Part shown: piece after piece, positions 33,201 to 43,108 of the stretch
How the letters are laid out: each line of letters begins with the position of its first letter
How positions within the stretch are numbered: position 1 is the first letter of the stretch
From: Micractinium sp. NFX-FRZ
Taxonomy: Eukaryota > Chlorophyta > Trebouxiophyceae > Chlorellales > Chlorellaceae
DNA length: 55,821 nt
Direction: 5' to 3'
NCBI GenBank assembly: GCA_029339195.1
Contig: JAPTJF010000415.1
Location: forward strand, 1-55,821
The notes under the pieces: model-generated
Told to the model about the DNA's origin: nothing
The model's database searches: none
Seen by the model: the letters and a program-made list of their open reading frames with translations, nothing else
Position numbers and translations under genes: made by a program

Positions 33201-36200
33201 TCATCTCACATCCAGAGTCAATTGCCGATCTTCCACCTTCCGCAGCAGCTACCACGGCACCTGCAGCTCAACCAACACGGCCAGGCCCCAGCTGTCTCCC
33301 TCTTCAACTCACCGCCAGTACGTCCAGAGTGAGCTGCCGATCCTCCAGCTTCCTCAGAAGCTCAAAGGGCAGCTGGTGCTCAAACTGGCGCAGCGGGTGC
33401 TGCTCCGGCCACAGGCGCAGCTCAAAGGCTTTGGCCATTGTGAGGCACAGCTCGGCGGCGGAGGACCAGCCGCGGCGCAGGCAGATCTCAAAGAGGGCGC
33501 GAGAGATGCGCGGCGCGTTCTGCACGTGGGTGGCGGGGGCAGGAAAGGGGGTGCATGAGTGGGCAGCACATGACCAGCCGCGGTGGACGCAGGTGCCAAA
33601 AAGGGTCGGCACGATGCGTGGGGCGTTCTGGGGACGGTCGGGGTGGAAGTGGGGCATGGAGGTGGGAAGTGATTATGGGAATTAAGGCGTGCGTTGCTCC
33701 AGCCTGCTGCCACAATCCCCACTCTTCCCTCCCACCCTGCAGCATTGCTTCCATCACACCAGGGCAATGAATGCACACCCGTGCTTCCCTCACCTGTGCC
33801 GCGTGCTTCAGGTGGACAGTCAGGGAGAGGCAGTGCCCTTGCTGGTCGCAGGACGTACGTGAGGCAGAACAGTACAAGCAATCAATCGCGAGCTCACCTG
33901 GGAGACGTGCAGGCAGCCAACTTACACGTAAATTTGGATCTTTTACCATACCAATTTGAGCATGAATACCAAATCGATCCACACCATACGATCCCGTGCT
34001 CACCTGGGAGACGTACATGAGGTCGGCAGTCAGGGAGAAGCTGTCCACGCGGGCACGGCTGATGTAGGACTGCACCCGGCAGCGGGTGGAGGGTGCAAGG
34101 AGGTGGAAGGTGAGCAGGCACACCCATGTGAGGGTTGGAACCCGCCCAGGGATGGGGTGGGGTCATGTGGAGCGCGGACTGCAAAGGCCGGATCCTGGCT
34201 CGGCGGCTTGGGAGGCTGCCTTGGCTACTGTGGATGACACCTAAAAAGGCAGGAAAGCACACATAGGCGGCAAAACCGCTGGTGCAGCACAGGTGCTGCC
34301 TGGCGCACGCGTGTCTGCCTGCCTGCTGCACACGTGCCGCCGCAGCAGGCGAGCGCACCTGGAGCAGCACGTTGGCTTTCCCCTCCTTGTTCATGTTGCC
34401 CCCCTTGACGTCAAAGGGGCAGGCATCCCGCACCTGCAAGGCAAGGGCAGGGGCATTTGGGGCCGTCAGTGCGTGAGAGTCGTTGCTGGGTGCACCAGAG
34501 GCAGGGCAGCGCAGGGTGCATGGCTGGCGGTGCATGCCAACGATTGGCAGTACGCACGGGGTGCACTGAGTGTCACACGCTCAGCACTCTGCCACCGCCC
34601 TGCCCCTTTTCACACAGCACGCTTTGCCACCCCCAACTGCACCCCAACGCCTCCCCACCCGCCGAGGGGTCCGCCTCTGGCAGCTGCTGTGCCGCGTCAG
34701 CACACCCGCTGATTGATGCAATACAATAAAACATCGGTGCTTGATAAGCACACGTCCGGATACAGGCAGCAAAGGAACCCACCAGTGAGTCGAGCTCTGG
34801 CAGCTCCTCCTCACGGATGGCCAGGTTCTCAAATTCTGCAGGGAGAGGGGCAGGAATGCACAGTGGCAGGCAGACGTTGAGCGGTGTGGCCTGCAAGCCA
34901 AACCAAGCCCTCCTCTCAATCGCCCCCCCGCACAGCAGTGAACCGCCCCGTTGTATGACATCTGCGCCAATGGCAGAGAGGACACCCGTCATCCCCATGC
35001 GCAGCTGGAGGCGCCTCCCAACCCCTCCTCCCAACCCCTCGTCTCTAAGGCTTGAAAACTTGAGTTCCGCCTCCCCCCCCCCCAATGCATGCGTGCCCCC
35101 TGCTGCGCCCCCCGCACCCGAGCTCTGCGCAATCATTGACAGGACGTCTGCCTCCCCCATGTGCGGTTTGAGGTGCTCGTTGAACACGAGGATGGAGGAG
35201 TGGCGGATGTAGTAATGGGAGGCAACACGCCCCAGCTCTGCATCGAAAAAGTTTGAAAAAGGAAGGGGCGGTGATTTATACGGCCGTGGTTCCCACAGCG
35301 CAAGGCAACACCGCGTAGAGAACGAGGGGCAAACAAAGGGAAGAAGGGTGGACGCGGGCCTCACCGGTGACGTAGAGGTTCCCCGACCGCTCGTCGAAGC
35401 GCGCCATCTTGCTGCGCTCCAGCTCGCGCGCCGCCTCGGTGATCAGCTTGCGCCTGCAGCCAACAAAACAGGGGGGGCACACACAACATGAGCGGAACAA
35501 GGGGGGCCAGACACACACACACACACACCTCGCAGTCTGCCAGACGTGGGACACAACAGGCAAACACAGCTCCTCTGCCTGGGTGGGGGGCTGACGTGTG
35601 ATGGCGTCACATGTGCCCGCCCGTCTCCCCCCCGCTTGCTGAGCTGGCAATTACCCACCTGTGCCCCTCCAGCGCCGGGTCTGCCGACAGCTCCTCCCAG
35701 GACACACCGTAGGCCAGAGGGTTCTGCGGGATTATAAACCAGAAAAACAATTGTCAGCACCGATACGACACCCACGTTGCCTTCCTGGGGCGACGGGTGA
35801 AGCGTGCAAGGGCGCAAGGCCATGGGAGCGCACAGAGGTGGGGTGGAAGCCGTCACACGACAGGGTAAGGGTGGGCAAAGCCGTCAGGGGGCACTCCGGC
35901 AGGGGCGGCAGCAGCCAGTGCCCGCTCCCCTCCCCTGGTACCAGCGATCCCACCCACCTGTGTCATGCGTGTGTAGAGGTAGGTGTAGGACATCCACTGG
36001 CTGGCCTCCCGCACATTGGTCACCTGCAGGGGGGCCAGGGTGTGGCGTAGTAGGTGGTGTGCATTTGAAGCAGGCGGGGAGCGGGGCACATGGCGGGGCA
36101 TGGGGATGCCCAGCGTGGGCAGCAGGCTGCAGCTGAATCCTCGGCCGTTGCAGGAAATACTTATTGCTTTGAAAAGAACTCACCGTGCCCAGCACAATCT

Positions 36201-39200
36201 CCGCGTTCAAATTGTCCACCTGTGCATCAACCGCCGCACCCAAAACAGGGGATAAGATGAGGCTGGTCTCCCCACTCCCCCTCACCGTGCCAAGCACAAT
36301 CTCCGCGTTCAGGTGGTCCACCAGCCCAGCCGTGAACTGGCTCTCAATGGGCACCTGCGGGTGGGGGGGAGGGCGGACAGGGAGGAGCGTGGGGCGAGGG
36401 AGGGCGGCAGCACAGGCACGGTAGATCGAATCAGGGGCGTGCAAAGTTGGGGAGGGCCAGCAGGGGGCCGGGGCACAAGCATGGCATGACGAGGAGGTAC
36501 CAGAGCTGCTTTGGAGCGCGTGCACGGGAACGCTGGCGCAGTTACAGGCACGGGCACAGCAGCCAGGCGAGGTGGGCACTCCCAAACCTGCCCTGTCCCA
36601 CCCCACCCAACCCCGCCCCCACCGCAGCCACCCCCACCTGGTGTGTCAGCATGCCCAGGTAGTGTGCCAGCTTGTCATGGGTGGTAAGGATGATGCCTGT
36701 CAGGGGAGAAAATGGAGAGAAGGAAGGGAGCAAGCAGGAGGCGGTGGATAGCAAATACAGGCATTCGTGGGTGGCCTGCCGGTGGCGGTGGCATTGCATC
36801 GCGGCGTAGCGAGGCAAGTGCAGCAAGCGGTGCGCAGGGAGGCTGCCAAGCGTGGCAAGACGGGACCACCACCACCAGCAAGCAGCAGCATGAGCAGCAA
36901 GCAGTGGCAGGGACTGGCAGGCGCGCACCCTCCCCGGTGTCCTGGAACTGCGGCCGTCCCGCCCGCCCAAAGATTTGCTGCACATCCAGCATGCCTGCAG
37001 GTGAAGGTGAAGGGTCAGAAAGTGAAACGTAAACACGTGGCCCCGCCCCCCGCTTATGCATTACCTTGTTGCGCTTCCAAGCATGCTTACATGCCACAGC
37101 TCAGAGTGGTGCTGGCACGTGCTCGCCATGTGGACATTCCAATGCCATGCAGGCTCCAAAAATCCAGCCGGCAGACTGCACAAGTACAACCGTCATGCCA
37201 CCTTGACATTCCCCTGCCTCTCGTCCCGACCGCGCCCCTCACACTCAGCTTCCTCGTTGGCTCGCTAACTCAAAACAAGGGCACTTGCACACCAGCTTCA
37301 CTCACCCAGGTCTGTGAAGCCTCCCTTCTGCGGGTTGTACAGCTGCGTCCCCTTGATGATGACCGTGTGGGCGGGCAGGTTGACGCCCCACGCCAGGGTG
37401 GCCGTGCACACCAGCACCTGCGGCGGTGGGTACACCACACCCAATGTCATGAAAGGTGAGCTTTGCGCGCACTTGCCTCCACTCCCCACCCTGCCCCGCC
37501 CGGCTGTGGCCCACCCTCCACGTCAACGCTCAGCAGGTGTTGCCCTTTGCTACCTGAAAAAACCTTTGCACCCACCATGACGCGCGTCCTGCCCCTAACA
37601 TTTCCCCCCAGGTCGTGTCGCCACTCGCTGCCATACACGCCATCACGCTCACCACTCGTGGGTTGTGTTGTGAACCTGGGGCCACTCACCTTGATGAGCC
37701 CCTGCCCAAATGCCCGCTCCATGATGTTGCGGTCCGACCGCAGCATGCCCGCGTGGTGGATGCCCAGGCCTGGCCAGGGGGTGGGTAGGGGGTGGGGGGT
37801 GGGGGGTGGGGGTGATGACAGTAGTGGCTTGTGGCCGTAGGCACATTCAGCCAAACTTCACGCAATACCACTGTGCGGAAATGATTACAAAGACAACAAC
37901 AATAACAAAGAGGCGGCTCACCCGAGTCAAACAGCTCCCCAATCTCCTTGTTGCGCGACTTGCGCACGTCCTTCTGGATGTAGGGATAGGTCTGCGGGGC
38001 AGGGGCGGGGGGAGCATGGCGCAAGACGTGGGTGAAGACCGGAACAGAAGCGAGCTCCTTGGGATGTTGACATACTTGGGCAAGCCGCAGATGAACCCAG
38101 TGGGCAGGCACGCTGCTGTGGCAAAGCAGCCCATGACAACGATGCAAGCATTCCTGAACGGATTGGAGCTGCACACGTCAGCCAGTGTGCATTCCAACAG
38201 GTTCTGCTCCCCACACCATGTGGGGCGGAACATCCCACGTGAAGCTAGCTGTGTGTTGGCTAAAAGGCACTCACATATTCCAGCGTGCGTTCAACCAGTT
38301 TCTGCTTGATGCAGAGCCACAACAAGGCACCCACCCTGTTCCAACAACAGCAACCAGCACTCACGTCCTCCAGCGTGCAGTCGAACAGGTTCTGCTCCCC
38401 GTTTTGCTGCGACTTGAGCATCAGCATGCGGGCAGTCTTGCCCGTGTCCTTGCGGCTGCGGGGGGACAACGGGGCCGAGGAGGTAGTGGAAACAGGGGAA
38501 ACAGGGGCGTGAGGGCGGTCGTGTGCGTGAGTGCAGAGGCTGCTGTGATGTCGGCAGGGAGAGAGAGCAAAGCAGCGGTGCAGCCTGTTTGGGTGGGTGG
38601 CGTGGCGCCCGTACCTTGCCACACCCTGGCCTCCTGCGGTGCACGACAACGTCGCCGCCCCTGCTCCCTCACACCACCATCACCCCACATTGCTCCTCCC
38701 CTCACCTGTGCACAAACACCATGGCCTGGAAGCCCTTCTTGAGCGAGTCGGTGACCTGTCACAGGGGCAGGTGGTGGGATGGGGATCGGCTGGGTTGGGC
38801 ACGATTGGGAGGCAGGCAGGGCAGGCAGGCAGGCACGGCAGGAGCGCACGCAGGACAGGGTGGTGTGGAGTGGGAATGCACGGCAGGCAGGCCGGGCAGG
38901 CGTGTGCGGACCGCAGGGCACGCATGAGAGGGCGCACCATGTCAGTACAGATGTGCTCGTGACCGCCCTCCACCCACCTTTTGGTAGCAGATCTCGTCTG
39001 TGAGGTTCATGCGCGCCATCACCGTGCGCTCGCTCACGCCCACAAACTGCATCTCCAGCGGCACCGGGCGGTAGGAGGCGTCAAAGTAGAACAGGCCTGC
39101 AGCGATGGGAAGGAAGAACATGGGTCAGGGGTGAAGCTAGGAGGCGTCAAAGTAGAACAGGCCTGCAACGCCACAGGTGAAGAACAAGAGCCAGGGGTGA

Positions 39201-42200
39201 GGGGTGGGGGGATGGAGGAGGGCTGAGGGGAGGGACGAGAGGACAGGGTTGCCATCGGCTGTGCCCGAGAGATGCACACATGGCGGCATGCTCCCCAGAG
39301 AATGTACAAGGCTGCAATGGTAGGGATAACACAACGCACACAACCAGGAGTGAGGGTTGGCAGCAGCAGCAGCAGACCGGCGAGCTGTCCCTGTGATGAA
39401 GCAGCGCCCCGCCAGCTCACCGCTGTCTCCGTTGACCCCCAGGAAGCGCCCCACATCCCGGTAGTTGGGCAGCGTGGCCGACAGGCCCACGATGCGGATC
39501 ATGCTCTGGCTGCTCTCCACCTGCAGCGTGTGTGTGCATGCGTGGGAGGGTGGGCAAGTGGGGTGATCACTGGGCGTTCACGAGCAGCCGGCGCTGCCTC
39601 CAACCCTTCCTTTCCGCTATACTCGGTTCTGTTCCAAAGTAAAATAATAGTAGTAGTAAGAGGCCCACCTGCCGGTTGGTACGCGCCACCAGCGTCTCAA
39701 TGACGGGCCCCCGCTCGTCATTCAGCAGGTGAACCTCGTCGATGATCAGCAGCCGCACCGCCGCCGCCATGCTGACCTGCACGCCATGGCACAGCGCAGC
39801 ATGGCACAGAAGGGGGAACAGTGAGTTGGAGACAGCAGGAACACGCCGGAAGTTGTAAGCAGACGCACAGCGGTCGCCCCGCTAGTCAGCGCGGCGCAGC
39901 ACGGCACGGCATGGGTGGCAGAGAGCAGGTGGCCAGGCAGGGAGGAACAAAGAACCCGCGGAGCAAGAAACGCAGGCCAGCACAAGCCGTTGTCGTCACC
40001 GCGCGGCAGCACCGGCACAGTGGCGGCTTTGCGGGCAGAGGGCAGGGAGGCGACAGGCGGCTGGCAGCCCAGCACAGCAAGGTGGAAGGTGGGCTGGCAA
40101 AAGGGGCATCAGCAGGCCCTTCCCGCCCTTCCCCTCTCTGGGCCTCCCGTCCCCACGCACCTCGCCTCCTTTGCGGGTGATCACGTCCCACTTCTCTGGC
40201 GTGGTCACGATCATCTGCGGCGTGCGGAGTGAAGAGCAACCAGTGCAGTAAATGAGGCGTTTAACCTCTCTGGCGTGGTCACAATCCTCTGGTGCATGGC
40301 GAAGGGAAAGGACAGCAATCAACCTTACAATGTGACACTCTCACACTTTGAGAAACTGATCCAATCTGCCTGCACTTGCCACCTAATTACGCAACTGCCA
40401 CCGCTGCCAGCGACATTGTTTAACACCGCCACCACCCATTGCTTCATGTCACGTGTACCTACTGACCCACCCACCTGCGTCTCTGCCAGCTCACGCTTGC
40501 TCAGCTGCATGTCGCCAGTGAGCTCACGCACAGACAGGCCTGGCACAGGGCAGTGGGGGCGGGGAGCGGGGCGGGGGGCGATGTGAAGGGCTGGGAAAGG
40601 AAGAGACGGGCAGGGTGCCGGGCAAGGCGGGGCACAAGATGTGCCACGCTCACAGCCGGGAGGGGGCGGGGAAGAAACGCGGCTCGCCAGCCAGCCAGCC
40701 AGCCAGCTGCAGTTGCCCCTGCCTGTGGACAGTCTGCCCACCGTCCGCCGCTGGCCCTACAGAAACGTCGCCCCACCCCGCCTCCCTCACCCATCGGCGC
40801 CAGCCGCTTCCCAAAGTTGGCAGTCACCTCCGCCGCCAGCGCCTGCGCGGGCAGAAAGGGGCAAACGACGAAGAAAGGGGCCATTCAGCCCGAGATATCA
40901 AGTCCAGAGGTCCACCCTAGGCACTCTTGAAGTGGGCCTTGCAGAGTGCTCAGACAGAACCAGCCAAAGAGCAGCAGCCTCCTTTCAAACAAGTCAAGAA
41001 GCCAGCTCGAGCTTCATGGCTGCTAGGGTCAAGCAGCAAAGAAAGCAGCAGCCGCCTGGAACAGGAAGTGGAGGAGCAGCCACCCCCACCTTCATGGGCG
41101 CGACGTAGACGATTTTGAAGTCGGCCTTGCGGATGACGCCCGACCGGGGGTCCATGTTGGCGCCCACCTCGCGCAGCACGCTCAGCATGGCAATGTTGGT
41201 CTTGCCCGCGCCTGCTTGGGGGGGGCCGGGGGCGGAGGAACGGCGCGCCCAAGTGAGGGTGAGGGTGAAAGACACACCCACACAAATCAAAAAAAAATGC
41301 GCATGGACATGTCTCCTTGCTCGCGCCCGCACACAGTGTGGAGCTTCGGGGCAGGGTCAAAGGGCGTGTGAATACAAGAGGGAGGTGTGAGTAGAGGAGT
41401 GCACTGAAATGCGTACATTCCTGGCCCCACCCAATCCATCCGTGAGCATGTGGCACAAACCAGCATGCTGCACACGCTGCTCTGCACCCCACCCCACCCC
41501 CCACCACCCCGCCCGCCACCCACCCGTGGGTGCGCAGACCAGCATGTTTTCGTTGCTGGTGAAGGCGGTCTGGCAGATGCGCGACTGGATGCGGTTCAGC
41601 GTCTTGTAGCCGGCAAACGCCAGCTGGGCCCACTCGGGGAGCTCCTCAATCTGCCGGGAGGGCAGGGAGAGGATTGGACAGATGGGCAGCTTCAGTTACG
41701 CCCCTCCACATGATTGTTTGTAAAAGTTGGTGTGCCTCCAATGGAGCAGCTCGCTGGGGAGGCCAGAGGTGCAGGTGGGGACGAGCGGCACACGGCCAGA
41801 GGCACAGCGGTGGCGGGTCACCCAAATCGCAGCACAAGTGGCACAGCAGGAATGGCAAACCACAGCATGCACAGCAGCAGCACAGCACACCTTGAACGCC
41901 GGTTTGGCATCCAGCGAGCAAAGCACAGCAGGCAGGGCACAGAGTGCACGCACAGCACAGCAGGCACAGCGGGGCGTCGCACCTTCACAAGGCGCTCCCC
42001 CTCGGGCAGTGGCGCCGGCTTCACCGCAGGCACCAGCACTTCCTCATACCCCTTGTACGATCTGCAGGCCGTAACATATTTGGCGTGCAGATGTATAATT
42101 AGGTCTTGGAGGGCATACGGCAGAACGCGGGTGTGGGAACTGGGCAGGGGTTTGCAGCACGCACCAGCATACCCTTGGACAGTCTGCCGGCACTGATCGC

Positions 42201-43071
42201 GTGCAGGCCTGCCGCGTCCAAGGCAGGGTAGTGCAGGTGTGTACGTGCAGGGTACAGTGCCGCATGCATGTCAGCTCAGCACAGCACAGCACAGCACAGC
42301 ACCGTGCCGCCCTGCTACATAGCGGGCCAGAGCCTGCCACTCACTTGCGCTGCGTGCCCTTGGGAAGCACGCCCCGCGCCATCAGCCCCTCCCCGCCCTC
42401 TCCTATCCTGAACTCCACGCCGTCGCCCAGCCTGCGGCAGATGACACGAATAAAGGGGGGGCCAGGGAAGCCGAGAAGGGGAGGAGATGAGTAGGCACAG
42501 GTGGGTGGGGCAGCCGGGGAGACCAGCAAGGCCGTGGACAGGTGGGCAGGCAGGCAGGCTGGCAGGCAGGCAAGCGCTGCAGCCAGCGGTGTGTGTGTTT
42601 GCGGCTGCAGGGCGCACACAAAAACAGGCAGCCGAGGCCACACGCGCCCACCTGAGCCGCTGGTGCGCCGTCTCCCGCTCAACCTCCTCCTCCACCAATG
42701 GCTGCAAGCCATAGGCGCTGCAGAGAAGAGGGTGGCGGTAGGGGGTGGGCCGCGGGGGCAATGACAGGCGGTGAGGTGGCAACCTGCTCCTGGGGCCTTT
42801 GGGGGAAGCTCTTCCTCCTCTACCCGCTGAAGGCAGCATGCATTGCAGTGCAAGCCCTAAGAGGAGAGGGCGGCCTCACCTGACCCAGTCAGCATCGGCA
42901 TCCCCGGGCTCCCCCGCGCCGCCGCCGCCGCCCCCGCCGCCGCCGCCCGCCTTGCCCCCTGCCCGCCGCTGCGCCTTGCGCTCCAGCTTGTGCAGCAGTT
43001 TCTGCAGGGTGGCGAGAGGGACAGTGGTGAAAATATAGGTATTGAGATCAGCAGGGGGCAGGGAGAGTCGG

Positions 43072-43108
<37 letters not shown>

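Larger units (their letters stand above)
31517..36023 (-). other. ASCC3: ASCC3 part 3: winged-helix and first Sec63 unit
   Basis: Exons: 35958-36023, 35659-35723, 35365-35453, 35118-35237, 34783-34835, 34359-34433, 34004-34069, 33313-33519, 32880-32972, 32466-32548, 32089-32159, 31792-31907, 31517-31592. Recognisable family stretches are [47 protein letters not shown]-like [20 protein letters not shown] and [13 protein letters not shown]. The intron after 32880-32972 has a GC donor (CAG|GCACGC). This is the part with the densest exon-edge duplications. Confidence 0.88.
36286..41650 (-). other. ASCC3: ASCC3 part 2: first helicase cassette (RecA1-RecA2)
   Basis: Exons: 41524-41650, 41090-41211, 40791-40842, 40475-40539, 40161-40214, 39669-39776, 39421-39520, 38978-39096, 38706-38755, 38365-38455, 37922-37991, 37690-37769, 37306-37417, 36929-36994, 36638-36696, 36286-36354. 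Motifs are complete: Walker A APTG|AGKT split over 41524/41211, VYVAPMKALAAE (Ia), TGD and TTPEKWD (Ib), DEVH box at 39729-39740, SAT in [18 protein letters not shown] (IV), [22 protein letters not shown] (V) and [12 protein letters not shown] (VI). It is predicted to be active in ATP hydrolysis. Confidence 0.9.

Noticed and set aside
36929..37993. Possible second helicase gene because of repeated helicase motifs
   Set aside because: The two motif sets belong to the two cassettes of one protein; exons join in phase throughout.
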